Notes: generated by a model from the sequence alone, not told the origin. Shown: positions 6,576-14,123, counted from the stretch's first letter. The stretch: DNA of 19,781 bases from Dehalococcoidia bacterium (GCA_014859215.1 JACUUS010000291.1:1-19781), one strand, 5' to 3'. Made by a program: numbers and translations.

Positions 6576-8042
6576 GTGGGAATCGCCTATATTGCCGGCC
6601 TGCTCGAACACAAAGGGTACGAAGTGCAGGTAATCGACCTGCTGCCAACCAGAGCCTCGCCGGAGACGATCAAGTGCAAGCTCGACGAGTACCAGCCGGA
6701 CATCGTGGGCATCACTTCGGTCACTCTGAACTACCCCGCAGCCTCGGCTATACTCAGGTACTGCAAGCAGCTAAATCAGGACCTCATTACGGTAATCGGC
6801 GGTCCGCACGTGACGTTGTCTGCCGAAGCTACGCTCAGGGAGGCCCCCTGGATCGATGTGGTGGTGAGAGGTGAGGGCGAGATGACAATGCTGGATATCG
6901 CCAGCGGCAAAGCTCTCGCCCGCATCCCGGGACTTGCGTACAGGGAAAACGGCAATGTCAGGCAGACCGCTGACCGCCCGCTCATGCCTGACCTTGACAA
7001 CCTGCCTCTTCCCGCCAGGCATCTCTTCCCGCTGGCCAGGTATCTTGCCCTCGAATCAGCCTGCGGAGTCATCGCCGGACGGGGATGCCCCTTTAACTGC
7101 ATATTCTGCGTCGGCTCCAGGATGGGCGGCAGGAAAGTCAGATTCCGTGAACCACGCCTTGTAGTAGACGAGATCGAGAAATGCCTCGCATATGGTTTTG
7201 AAGAAATCCATGTGCAAAATGATCTTTTTACACTGAATCACCGGCATCTCAACGCTTTCTGTGCCGAGATACTGTCCCGCGGCCTCGAGTTTCGCTGGAG
7301 CGCTTTTGCCAGAGTGGATACGGTCAACCGTGAAGTGCTTCGAAGGATGAGGGAGGCGGGCTGTACCGGGCTCTGTTTTGGCATTGAAAGCGGAGTCCAG
7401 GAGGTCCTTGACCGTATAAAGAAGAAAATAACCCTGGAGCAGGTAAGGAACGCTGTGAGGATGGCGAATGATATGGGTTTCAACGTCCAGGCGGCCTTCA
7501 TTCTCGGATTGCCCGGCGAGTCTCGCGAGACTCTCGCCCGTACACGCGAATTCGCCCAGGAACTCGGTGTCTTCTATGGTCTTCACGTGCTCGCCCCCTT
7601 CCCCGCAAGCGAGGTGCGCGAGAAAGCCTCGGAATTCGGGATTGAAATCCTCACCGACGACTGGACAAAATACGATGCCAACACGCCGGTTACGCGCACG
7701 CGCGGCGCCGCACCGGAGGATATTATTTCCGAACTGCACAGGTATTACATCGGGTTGAGGCTGACGCAGGACGACCTCGCCGGTCTCAGGTCTGATCGGG
7801 CGGCAATCGAGAAAGACAAGAGGCGCGCGCCGCTTGCGTGGGCCCTGTTGAAGAACGATGTGATCGAAAATACCGGCCCGGTCCCTGCGATTTCCGACCC
7901 GCTTAGCGACCTGTCGACGCGGCTGGCCGCAATCCTGCCATACCCGCCCAAACAGATCGAGAACACAGTCCTCAGGTGGTGGGACCAGGGACTGCTCGAA
8001 TCGAGCTTCAACGACGGCTGCTTCACCTGGTCCTGGAAATAA
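6576..8042 (+). CDS. B12-binding-domain radical SAM protein (start region disrupted)
   Basis: The continuous frame from GTG 6576 gives 488 residues. An N-terminal cobalamin-binding-like Rossmann domain (about 1-125, with PDIVGITSVT and VIGGPHVTLSAE) is followed by a radical SAM barrel with the [4Fe-4S] motif C171-x3-C175-x2-C178 and the later GIESG and FILGLPGES segments. This is the layout of BchE/methylthiotransferase-like radical SAM enzymes, and the substrate is unknown. The B12-axial DxHxxG motif is absent, as in many relatives. In the same frame 6528-6575 encodes LLINPPYRFTEVPTIP, the expected N-terminus of this family, but a TGA (6519-6521) and no start codon precede it. An ATG at 6518 followed by AAGACC would fuse perfectly if one base near 6524-6527 were removed. 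This is either a sequence error or a real frameshift, and GTG 6576 is unlikely to be the native start. Confidence 0.85.
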   Translation: MGIAYIAGLLEHKGYEVQVIDLLPTRASPETIKCKLDEYQPDIVGITSVTLNYPAASAILRYCKQLNQDLITVIGGPHVTLSAEATLREAPWIDVVVRGEGEMTMLDIASGKALARIPGLAYRENGNVRQTADRPLMPDLDNLPLPARHLFPLARYLALESACGVIAGRGCPFNCIFCVGSRMGGRKVRFREPRLVVDEIEKCLAYGFEEIHVQNDLFTLNHRHLNAFCAEILSRGLEFRWSAFARVDTVNREVLRRMREAGCTGLCFGIESGVQEVLDRIKKKITLEQVRNAVRMANDMGFNVQAAFILGLPGESRETLARTREFAQELGVFYGLHVLAPFPASEVREKASEFGIEILTDDWTKYDANTPVTRTRGAAPEDIISELHRYYIGLRLTQDDLAGLRSDRAAIEKDKRRAPLAWALLKNDVIENTGPVPAISDPLSDLSTRLAAILPYPPKQIENTVLRWWDQGLLESSFNDGCFTWSWK

Positions 8043-8082
8043 CTGCGTAGACCAGGACAATCTACGGCTTGATCGCTCCCTG

Positions 8083-8091
8083 TGGTATACT
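8083..8091 (+). promoter_or_regulatory. extended -10 promoter candidate for the RNA methyltransferase
   Basis: TGG-TATACT (8083-8091) is an extended -10 element 58 bp upstream of the coding start at 8150. No good -35 hexamer is visible at the right distance. Confidence 0.4.
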
Positions 8092-8149
8092 TCATGCGGT
8101 ATCTGCTTGCAGCAACGAGGTATCGAAATGACCAGGATGGCTTTGGGTC

Positions 8150-8908
8150 ATGTCCGCACCGCTAAAACCCCTTAAGTGGTACAGGGACCTTGCCACGAGG
8201 AAGGGCCGGCTTGCGGCTGGCGCATTCGCGGTGGAGGGCGACAGGGCTATCCGGCAGATCATCAGCGCACAGCCGGAGAAAGTAGTTGAAATCCTGTCCG
8301 TCGAGAAGCGACCGCCTGACTTCAAGGGTTACCCCGTTCGCCTGATCACGGAGACCCAATTTCGCGCAATCTCATCCACCCGCACGCCGCAGGGTATCAT
8401 GGCCGTGGTTCGCATGCCCGCCGAAATCGACTCGCCTGAGCTACCTCCCGATCCCGGGAGCAGGGTCCTTCTGCTCGAAGATATACAGGACCCCGGCAAC
8501 ATAGGGACGCTTATCCGGTCGGCGGCAGCGTTCGGTTACTCCGGGGTCCTGCTGACTGCGAAATCCGCTGACCCGCTATCCCCCAAATGCGTTCAGTCTT
8601 CCGCCGGAACCGTGATGGCTGTCTGGCTGAGGAGGACAAACCGTTACATGGAGCTTGTCCGGCACTTGCAGGCAAATAGCTACTGCCTGGTGGCAGCCGA
8701 CCCGAGCGGCTTCGAAGACCCTTCGGTCCTAAGCCGGCGTGAGAAAGTCCTGCTGGCGCTGGGCAATGAGGCTGCCGGGCTTTCCAAACAGCTGCTGAAC
8801 GCCGCCGATTGCAGGTTGCGAATACCCACCGTCCGCGAAAAGGCGGAGTCCCTGAACGTGGCTGCCGCCGGCGCGATATGCATGTATTTGAGTTTCCAGC
8901 GAAGGTGA
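8150..8908 (+). CDS. SpoU/TrmH-family RNA 2'-O-ribose methyltransferase
   Basis: 252-residue SPOUT-class enzyme that transfers a methyl group from S-adenosylmethionine to a ribose 2'-OH in rRNA or tRNA. An N-terminal substrate-binding domain (about 1-95, with FAVEGDRAIRQ) precedes the trefoil-knot catalytic domain. All three SpoU motifs are intact. Motif 1 is LLEDIQDPGNIGTLIRSA (N117, R123); motif 2 is LALGNEAAGLS (202-212, E207); motif 3 is RIPTVREKAESLNVAAA (224-240). The target nucleotide cannot be read from the sequence; relatives include RlmB and TsnR-type proteins. The ATG at 8150 has no strong ribosome site. It ends 7 bp before the convergent small membrane protein gene, with no obvious terminator between. 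Confidence 0.93.
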   Translation: MSAPLKPLKWYRDLATRKGRLAAGAFAVEGDRAIRQIISAQPEKVVEILSVEKRPPDFKGYPVRLITETQFRAISSTRTPQGIMAVVRMPAEIDSPELPPDPGSRVLLLEDIQDPGNIGTLIRSAAAFGYSGVLLTAKSADPLSPKCVQSSAGTVMAVWLRRTNRYMELVRHLQANSYCLVAADPSGFEDPSVLSRREKVLLALGNEAAGLSKQLLNAADCRLRIPTVREKAESLNVAAAGAICMYLSFQRR

Positions 8909-8915
8909 CGGAGTT

Positions 8916-9098
8916 CTACTGATTCTTAGGAAGCTCCATCACCAGGATTACGCCGATTGCGCCCGCGGTGAATGCAGCCGGTATGCTCTTGTCTGCCAGA
9001 AGGTTGCCGAAAAGCATTGCTGCTCCTGTGGCGATGAGCAAGATCCCCACTATGATCGCCATGCTCCCCTTGTTCTTGAGCTTCTTACGTAGAGACAT
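8916..9098 (-). CDS. small two-helix membrane protein
   Basis: 60-residue hypothetical protein. A basic N-terminus (SLRKKLKNKGS) is followed by two hydrophobic segments, about 13-34 (AIIVGILLIATGAAMLF) and 41-56 (AAFTAGAIGVILVMEL), suggesting a helical hairpin in the membrane with both ends inside. I do not recognise a family. The ATG at 9098 was chosen because AGGTG lies seven bases upstream; the frame is open five codons further. It lies downstream of the two tRNA genes on the same strand and may share their promoter. Confidence 0.6.
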   Translation of the reverse strand: MSLRKKLKNKGSMAIIVGILLIATGAAMLFGNLLADKSIPAAFTAGAIGVILVMELPKNQ

Positions 9099-9122
9099 AA
9101 TACACCTGCACATGTAGTCAGA

Positions 9123-9135
9123 AGCGGTCTCCGCT
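9123..9135 (-). other. small hairpin between tRNA-Pro and the small membrane gene
   Basis: AGCGG-TCT-CCGCT is a perfect five-pair stem with a three-base loop, 36 bp past the 3' end of tRNA-Pro and 25 bp before the next gene. There is no T run. It may be a processing or weak termination structure. Confidence 0.3.
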
Positions 9136-9171
9136 ATGCGGCGCTATTTGATCCCTGGGCCGTCCGAACAA

Positions 9172-9247
9172 TGGTCGGGGTGGGCGGATTTGAACCGCCG
9201 GCCTCATGGTCCCAAACCATGCGCGCTAACCTCTGCGCTACACCCCG
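9172..9247 (-). tRNA. tRNA-Pro (anticodon TGG)
   Basis: On the minus strand a full cloverleaf is visible. The acceptor stem is CGGGGTG pairing with CACCCCG. The anticodon stem CATGG/CCATG encloses loop TTTGGGA, with anticodon TGG at 9214-9212. The T arm is GGCGG-TTCAAAT-CCGCC. CCA is encoded at 9174-9172. It lies eight bases after tRNA-Arg, so the two are processed from one transcript. Confidence 0.97.
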
Positions 9248-9255
9248 AAAGACTA

Positions 9256-9330
9256 TGGTACCCCTGGCGGGACTCGAACCCACGCTCCTGGCTCCGGAGG
9301 CCAGTGCTCTATCCTCTGAGCTACAGGGGC
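9256..9330 (-). tRNA. tRNA-Arg (anticodon CCG)
   Basis: Minus-strand cloverleaf. The acceptor stem is GCCCCTG pairing with CAGGGGT (the first pair is G-T). The D arm is GCTC...GAGC. The anticodon stem CTGGC/GCCAG encloses loop CTCCGGA, giving anticodon CCG. The T arm is GTGGG-TTCGAGT-CCCGC. CCA is encoded at 9258-9256. It is the first gene of the tRNA transcript. Confidence 0.97.
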
Positions 9331-9338
9331 CCGAATTC

Positions 9339-9367
9339 ATAATACACCTTGCAGTCTGCCCTTTCAA
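9339..9367 (-). promoter_or_regulatory. tRNA operon promoter
   Basis: On the minus strand, TTGAAA (9367-9362), a 17-bp spacer, TATTAT (9344-9339). The -10 ends nine bases before the first base of tRNA-Arg, so transcription would start only a few bases ahead of the mature 5' end. Confidence 0.75.
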
Positions 9368-9373
9368 GGTGTA
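9343..9373. repeat. 9-bp inverted repeat spanning the tRNA promoter
   Basis: TACACCTTG (9343-9351) and CAAGGTGTA (9365-9373) are perfectly complementary with a 13-base spacer. One arm overlaps the -35 and the other abuts the -10 of the tRNA promoter. It could be an operator, or a hairpin closing the transcript of the upstream hydrolase gene, which ends at 9396. Confidence 0.55.
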
Positions 9374-9395
9374 ACGAACGTGGACAATGAGGCAC

Positions 9396-10211
9396 TCAAG
9401 TCTCCTTCAGAATATAGTATTCGCCGCTGAAACTCGCGCGCCCCTCCTTCACCAGCTTGGAAAGGTGCGCAAGTACCTGTTCCCCGGCCAGGGCCAGAAG
9501 GCGGGAATCAACTTCCGGATAGATCTCAGACACCATCTCGAGTACGCACCGCTTCCCGCGGCGCAGGCAAGAGATTATCTGCTGCTCTCTTTCCTGCCGG
9601 TGGGCAATGAGCTCCCTGATCTTGCGTTCGGGCTCCCTGATCAGCGGACCATGCCCGGGGCAAATAAGGCTTATCTTATAATCGAGGAGTTTCTTGAGGG
9701 AGTCGATGTATTCCGCCATATCTCCGTCGCGCGCGATCACCGGTGTACCGTACCCCACTATATGATCGCCTGAAAACAGCACCCCGGCTTCCCGCACGTA
9801 GAAACACAGGCTCTCTCGCGTATGCCCGGGCGTATGAACCACCTCAATACTCACTCCACCCAGTTCAAGGATATCCTTATCCCTGGCAATCACATCCGCC
9901 TTGACCCGGTAAGCCTCGCTTTGCGCACGACTGAGCGAATAGGCCGCTATCCTGGCCCCGGTAGCGTTCTTGATGTCACTGCACCCCCCGGCGTGGTCAG
10001 GATGAGGGTGTGTGAGGAGTATGTAAGCCAGATTCAGCGGGGCCGCGCTCTCAATATAGTCCAGCCTCGTCCTGGTCATATCCGCGTCGTGATACCCCGA
10101 GTCAACCAGCGCGGCTTGTGCCCCCGCAACCAGGTACACATTGGGCGCGTAGAAGCCCATGAAACCGGCGGCCGCCGCCGGAAGTATGTGGATTCCGGGC
10201 GCTATCTCCAT
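9396..10211 (-). CDS. metallo-beta-lactamase-fold hydrolase (LACTB2-like)
   Basis: 271-residue cytoplasmic di-metal hydrolase. The metal-binding set is complete: H68-P-H70-P-D72-H73, H130 in TPGHT, D149 in SGDH, and H187 in CPGHG. After the MBL core (about 1-195) comes a helical and winged-helix-like C-terminal region (EREQQIISCLRRGKR onward), the layout of LACTB2-like and related thioesterase or ribonuclease proteins. The exact substrate (RNA, thioester or other ester) cannot be decided. The ATG at 10211 overlaps the end of the TerC gene by ten bases, so the two are translationally linked. It ends 29 bp before the tRNA promoter. Confidence 0.92.
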   Translation of the reverse strand: MEIAPGIHILPAAAAGFMGFYAPNVYLVAGAQAALVDSGYHDADMTRTRLDYIESAAPLNLAYILLTHPHPDHAGGCSDIKNATGARIAAYSLSRAQSEAYRVKADVIARDKDILELGGVSIEVVHTPGHTRESLCFYVREAGVLFSGDHIVGYGTPVIARDGDMAEYIDSLKKLLDYKISLICPGHGPLIREPERKIRELIAHRQEREQQIISCLRRGKRCVLEMVSEIYPEVDSRLLALAGEQVLAHLSKLVKEGRASFSGEYYILKET

Positions 10212-11146
10212 TTGTCTTTTCGTCGCGTCTCGGTCGCGCCTTCCTTCATGATGATAGATAATACCACGGAAATAGATAGGACGCCTACTACGACCCCGAG
10301 CGAAATCGTCACCGGTACGACGTATACCACTTCAGCTATCATCTTGGCCCCTATGAAGAAGAGCACTACCATCAGACCGTAGGAAAGGAATCTGAATAAC
10401 CTCATTATCCCCGCGAGGGCGAAGTAGAGAGCGCGCAAACCCAGGATGGCAAGGATATTGGATGAATAGACAATGAACGGCTCCCTGGTGATGCCGATGA
10501 CGGCCGGGATGGAATCGACGGCAAAGACAAGGTCACTGGTTTCCACAACGAGCACGACTATGAAGAGAGGAGTCGCCAGCAGAGCGCCGTCCTTTCTTGT
10601 AAAGAACCTGTTCCCCTCATACTCGCTGGTAACCGGTACGAATCTGGTAACCACTCGCAAGAGCGGGTTCTTTGACAGGTCAACTCTGGGTTCCCTTCGT
10701 AAAGCCAGCCTTATCGCGGTATAGATCAGGAAGGCTCCGAATATATACAGTATCCATTCGAATGCCTCCACCAGTGCGATGCCTGACATGATGAAGACGA
10801 AACGCATTACGATCGCGCCGAGAACCCCCCAGTAGAGGACCTTGTACTGGTACGCTGCCGGCACGCCAAAGTAAGAGAAGATGAGCAGGAAGACAAACAG
10901 GTTATCAACGCTCAGCGATTTCTCCACCAGGTACGCGGTAAGGAAATTGAGGGCAGTGTGCGCGTCAAAAACAAAGTAAATCAGTACGTTGAAGAGCAGG
11001 GATACCGTGATCCAGAAGGCTGACCACAGCAGAGCCTCCCTGACCCCGATCACACGCGCTTCGCGCCGGAAGAACCTGAGGTCCAGGACGAGCATAAGGA
11101 CCACGAAGATATTGAAGCCGACCCAGAGAATCACCTGGCTGGACAA
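10202..11146 (-). CDS. TerC/Alx-family integral membrane protein
   Basis: 314-residue polytopic membrane protein, about eight or nine helices, of the TerC family. Members are linked to Mn2+ export, metallation of exported enzymes, pH stress and tellurite resistance. The two acidic signature helices are intact: VEKSLSVDNLFVF (E75, D81, N82) and VETSDLVFAVDSIPAV (E202, D205, D211), which probably form a metal path. A cytoplasmic loop (about 150-190) separates the two halves. It starts with TTG at 11146 with GGAGG six bases ahead. The next gene overlaps by ten bases. The leader (11147-11351) does not show the yybP-ykoY manganese riboswitch often found before terC genes. Confidence 0.92.
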   Translation of the reverse strand: MSSQVILWVGFNIFVVLMLVLDLRFFRREARVIGVREALLWSAFWITVSLLFNVLIYFVFDAHTALNFLTAYLVEKSLSVDNLFVFLLIFSYFGVPAAYQYKVLYWGVLGAIVMRFVFIMSGIALVEAFEWILYIFGAFLIYTAIRLALRREPRVDLSKNPLLRVVTRFVPVTSEYEGNRFFTRKDGALLATPLFIVVLVVETSDLVFAVDSIPAVIGITREPFIVYSSNILAILGLRALYFALAGIMRLFRFLSYGLMVVLFFIGAKMIAEVVYVVPVTISLGVVVGVLSISVVLSIIMKEGATETRRKDKWR

Positions 11147-11351
11147 ATAGAGCCTCCCCCAAAGACAGCATCAAGGCTCAGGGAAGGTCGCGACAAGAGG
11201 GGGGAACCTTCAGGCTGGTATAACTGTTGCCACTTCAGAAACGGCGAAAACACGGCGAACGGTCAGAGATATCGGGCATGCCGCACACGCCAGGCCGGCA
11301 GCCTGATGCGCCACGTGCTGTAAACCTCTAACCTGGCGGACTACCCACTGC
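11147..11351 (-). other. leader of the TerC gene with alternative hairpins
   Basis: This 205-bp gap holds no gene. CAGGC-CGGCA-GCCTG (11291-11305) is a five-pair hairpin. Its left side overlaps CGCCAGG (11288-11294), which is perfectly complementary to CCTGGCG (11332-11338), so the two pairings exclude each other. A third dyad GAAGGT/ACCTTC (11183-11188 and 11206-11211) lies closer to the TerC start. No known riboswitch consensus is seen, and any regulatory role is inference. Confidence 0.35.
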
Positions 11352-12746
11352 TCAAGAAAAGACGCCGGCTTTCTTGAGCTCCCGCAGCTTCTTCAATATG
11401 CCCTGCTCTTCAACGAAATGGGTAGTGTAGTCTCCTCTAAGGAACGACTCGTTTTCGAGCGCCACGAGGTGGAACGGGATATTCGTCTTAATGCCCTCCA
11501 CGCGGTATTCCCTAAGCGCCCTCTTCATGGTCGCAACCGCTTCCTCCCGGTTCCTGCCCCAGGAAAGTAGCTTGGCAGCCAGGGGGTCATAGTAGAAAGG
11601 CATAGTATATCCCGCGTATACACCACCATCCACCCGGACTCCGAAACCCCCGGGCGGGTCGTATGCGGTGAGCTTCGCTGGAGCCGGCATGAAATTCATG
11701 AACGGGTCCTCAGCGTTTATCCTGCACTCTATAGCCCAGCCCCTGAGGTTGATGTCGTTCTGAGAGTACCCCAACTCCTGGCCGGCCGCGATCTTTATCT
11801 GCTCCTTGACAAGGTTAATGCCGGTAAGAAGCTCTGTGATGGGATGCTCCACCTGGAGCCGCGTATTCACCTCATTAAAATAGTATTCGTTTGTATCCAT
11901 GGAGTAAATAAACTCCACGGTAAGAGCATTGACATATTTCAGGATTTTCGCGATCTGAACCGCCGTCGCCCCCATCTTGCTCCGGAGGTCGGGTGTCATG
12001 ATAGGGGACGGGCCTTCCTCAATCAGTTTCTGGTACCGCCGCTGAACGGAGCATTCGCGATCGCTGACGTATACAGTATTCCCTTTCTTGTCGGCCAGGA
12101 CCTGGAACTCGATATGTTTCGCCCTAGTGACGTACTTCTCCAGGTAAAAAGCGGCCAACCCGAAAGTCTCGCTTCCCAGTGACTTGGCGTAGTCCATGGC
12201 GGCCGCCAGCTCGTTCCTGTCTTTGGCTATCTTCATTCCAATGCCGCCGCCGGCTCCGCTCGGCTTTACGATCACGGGATAGCCTATTCCCTCCGCAATA
12301 TCGAAAGCCTTGCTCATGCTGTCGGCGTCTTCGATGGCGCCGTCCGATCCCGGTGAGACCGGAATGCCGTGCGCCTTCATGAGATCGCGTGATTTGTGCT
12401 TGGGCTTGGCCTCATGCATGGAAAACGCAGGAGGGCCGATAAATTCAATTCCCCGGGACTCGCAAGCCTCAACGAAAACCGGGTTTTCCGCCAGGAACCC
12501 GTAACCAGGGTATACCGCCTCGGCTCCGGAATCCTTCGCAATTTTGAGTATTTTCTCGATATTGAGGTAGCTCGCGTTGGGATCAGGGTCTCCCAGTGGA
12601 AAAGCCTCGTCGGCATGCCTTACGAATAAGGCGTCCGCATCAGCGTCAGAATACACGGCCGCGGACTTGATGCCCATCTCCCTGCATTCACGTATTGCCC
12701 TTAAGGCTATCTCGCCCCTGTTGGCAACCAGAATCTTCTGGAACAT
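11352..12746 (-). CDS. biotin carboxylase subunit (acetyl-CoA or pyruvate carboxylase type)
   Basis: 464-residue ATP-grasp biotin carboxylase that carboxylates biotin on a carrier protein with ATP and bicarbonate. The N-terminal domain has ILVANRGEIA and PGYGFLAENP, then FIGP. K116 is kept although the usual MGDK is changed to AKPK. The ATP-grasp part has VKPSGAGGGIG (160-170; K161), ECSVQRRYQK (231-240) and the catalytic EVNTRLQVEHPITE (292-305). A C-terminal domain (about 330-445) completes the normal length. AGAGGTGAAG precedes the ATG at 12746. It lies 33 bp after the biotin-carrier gene. It could serve acetyl-CoA, propionyl-CoA or pyruvate carboxylation, because no carboxyltransferase gene lies in the window to settle this. 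Confidence 0.93.
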   Translation of the reverse strand: MFQKILVANRGEIALRAIRECREMGIKSAAVYSDADADALFVRHADEAFPLGDPDPNASYLNIEKILKIAKDSGAEAVYPGYGFLAENPVFVEACESRGIEFIGPPAFSMHEAKPKHKSRDLMKAHGIPVSPGSDGAIEDADSMSKAFDIAEGIGYPVIVKPSGAGGGIGMKIAKDRNELAAAMDYAKSLGSETFGLAAFYLEKYVTRAKHIEFQVLADKKGNTVYVSDRECSVQRRYQKLIEEGPSPIMTPDLRSKMGATAVQIAKILKYVNALTVEFIYSMDTNEYYFNEVNTRLQVEHPITELLTGINLVKEQIKIAAGQELGYSQNDINLRGWAIECRINAEDPFMNFMPAPAKLTAYDPPGGFGVRVDGGVYAGYTMPFYYDPLAAKLLSWGRNREEAVATMKRALREYRVEGIKTNIPFHLVALENESFLRGDYTTHFVEEQGILKKLRELKKAGVFS

Positions 12747-12779
12747 CTATCTTCACCTCTTTCGTTGTGGGCGCGAGTC

Positions 12780-13004
12780 CTACGACTCTTCGATGACCAG
12801 CAGAACGTCTCCGGTTTCCACCGTCTGCCCGGCCACAATCTTAACCTCCAGCACCTTGCCGTCCACGGGCGACAGTATAGGATTCTGCATCTTCATAGAC
12901 TGAAGAACGCACACTTCCGCATCCTCCTCGACGCTGTCCCCAGCACATACGTTAACGCTGATGATCTTTCCGGGTATGGGAGCCTCGATAATTTCCTGGG
13001 ACAT
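12780..13004 (-). CDS. biotin carboxyl carrier protein (biotinyl domain)
   Basis: 74-residue stand-alone biotinyl domain. The biotin-accepting K38 lies in SMKMQN (36-41), a variant of the usual AMKM. It is flanked by the typical APIPGKI and SPVDGKVLEV strands, forming the two halves of the flattened beta barrel. It lacks the long N-terminal part and thumb of E. coli AccB, resembling the short carriers paired with pyruvate, oxaloacetate or acyl-CoA carboxylases. I chose the ATG at 13004, with GGAGGAAGGAG upstream; a TTG eight codons earlier would use no ribosome site. It is the first gene of the carrier-carboxylase operon, read from the promoter at 13079-13107. Confidence 0.9.
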   Translation of the reverse strand: MSQEIIEAPIPGKIISVNVCAGDSVEEDAEVCVLQSMKMQNPILSPVDGKVLEVKIVAGQTVETGDVLLVIEES

Positions 13005-13078
13005 CCTGGTAAATTCTCCTTCCTCCAAGATAACGTTTTGAATAGTCCTACCCGCGTTTGCGCACGAAAACGCAAATA

Positions 13079-13107
13079 AGTTTAAACGGATGCCCAGATA
13101 GTGTCAA
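13079..13107 (-). promoter_or_regulatory. promoter of the biotin carrier-carboxylase operon
   Basis: On the minus strand, TTGACA (13107-13102), a 17-bp spacer, TAAACT (13084-13079). Predicted start is near 13072, leaving a leader of about 68 nt that begins with a six-pair hairpin, GCGTTT/AAACGC (13054-13059 and 13068-13073). Confidence 0.65.
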
Positions 13108-13244
13108 TGACTTAGCTCGTGTGGGAGCTCCTCCGGGAGTATTCCAGCTTCAGAGGGGCCGCAACTTGCTCTTAATGAAGCGTTCACCAGGTCATCGGCC
13201 CGCCCTTGCTCCGGCAGGACTCCATCGCGACAGCATGCGCGCGG

Positions 13245-13274
13245 TTGGCAATGGTTGCGTATGTGGGCTATAAT
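13245..13274 (+). promoter_or_regulatory. promoter of the corrinoid methyltransferase operon
   Basis: TTGGCA (13245-13250), an 18-bp spacer, TATAAT (13269-13274), a perfect -10. Predicted start is near 13281, about 45 nt before the GTG at 13326. No cobalamin riboswitch could be recognised in the leader. The region 13108-13244 between the divergent promoters shows no gene. Confidence 0.7.
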
Positions 13275-13325
13275 GACCCGGTCTGGAGCTGGACCCTCCA
13301 GCGCTACAATTCGCGAGAGGCTGAT

Positions 13326-14123
13326 GTGCTGATTGTCGGAGAGAAGATAAACACAAGCCGAAAGGGCATTGAAGAAGCAGTCAGGAAACGGGATGCCGCG
13401 TATATCAGGAAGGTTGCCAGAGACCAGGCCGAAGCAGGCGCGCATTATATCGATGTAAACGCCGGGACCTTTCCGGACGAAGAAAGTCGCCATTTATGCT
13501 GGTTGGTCGAAACGGTACAGCGCGAGGTTGACCTGCCGCTCAGCCTGGACAGCCCCAACCCCGGAGCCATTTCTGAGGCCTTGAGTCTCCACAAGGGCGA
13601 GCCGATGATCAATTCGATTTCCCTGGAAGAGGACCGTTTCGAATCGCTTCTCCCGGTAATCACCTCTCACCCCTGCCGCGTGGTCGCACTTTGCATGGCA
13701 AGGACGTCAATGCCCACTACAACGGAAGAGAGAGTCCAGGTGGCATCCGAGCTTATCGGCAGACTTACCGGTGCAGGGTTTCCCCTTGGAAAAATATACG
13801 TGGACCCGCTGATACAGCCTGTTTCCGTCGACACCCGAATGGGGGCCGCCGCTCTTGGGGCTATCGGCGAGATAATGAAGGCATTCCCCGGGGTAAACAC
13901 GATTTGCGGTCTCTCCAACGTCTCGTTTGGCCTTCCGGCGCGCAACCTTATCAACCGGAACTTCCTGGCCCTGTGCATTTCTTGCGGCCTCTCTGCTGTC
14001 ATCCTGGACCCGACCGACAGGCAACTCACGTCAACTCTTCTCGCTGTGGAGATGCTGCTCGGCCGGGACGACTACTGCGGGAATTTCATTGACGCCTATC
14101 AGGAAGGCCGGATCACCGGCTGA
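13326..14123 (+). CDS. AcsE/MtgA-type methyltetrahydrofolate methyltransferase
   Basis: 265-residue pterin-binding TIM barrel that moves a methyl group between a corrinoid protein and tetrahydrofolate. With the GTG start at 13326, residues fall at nearly the same numbers as in Moorella AcsE: GEKIN (5-9), D43 and N45 in IDVNAG, D75 in SLDSPNP, N96 in INSIS, D160 in YVDPLIQP and N198 in GLSNVSFG (AcsE N199). This matches the pterin pocket and the N5-binding Asn. AGAGG lies just upstream. The frame is open to 13206, but that would include the promoter. In this operon the protein probably accepts methyl from the corrinoid protein 49 bp downstream, as MtgA does in glycine betaine catabolism, and feeds methyl-THF to central one-carbon metabolism. 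Confidence 0.92.
   Translation: MLIVGEKINTSRKGIEEAVRKRDAAYIRKVARDQAEAGAHYIDVNAGTFPDEESRHLCWLVETVQREVDLPLSLDSPNPGAISEALSLHKGEPMINSISLEEDRFESLLPVITSHPCRVVALCMARTSMPTTTEERVQVASELIGRLTGAGFPLGKIYVDPLIQPVSVDTRMGAAALGAIGEIMKAFPGVNTICGLSNVSFGLPARNLINRNFLALCISCGLSAVILDPTDRQLTSTLLAVEMLLGRDDYCGNFIDAYQEGRITG

Noticed and set aside
5346..6611. 421-codon open frame antisense to the flavoprotein gene
   Set aside because: Serine- and proline-rich translation with no domain, opposite a gene with clear family motifs, promoter and ribosome site. It is a high-GC shadow frame.
7056..8060. 334-codon open frame antisense to the radical SAM gene
   Set aside because: No family signature and no ribosome site; the sense strand carries the CxxxCxxC radical SAM motif and codon-consistent structure.
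11147..11351. yybP-ykoY manganese riboswitch before the TerC gene
   Set aside because: I looked for its conserved Gly-rich and CUUUGGG-type cores and did not find them in the right arrangement.
13005..13325. Cobalamin riboswitch upstream of the corrinoid operon
   Set aside because: No B12-box-like sequence or matching stem set could be identified, and the predicted leader is only about 45 nt.
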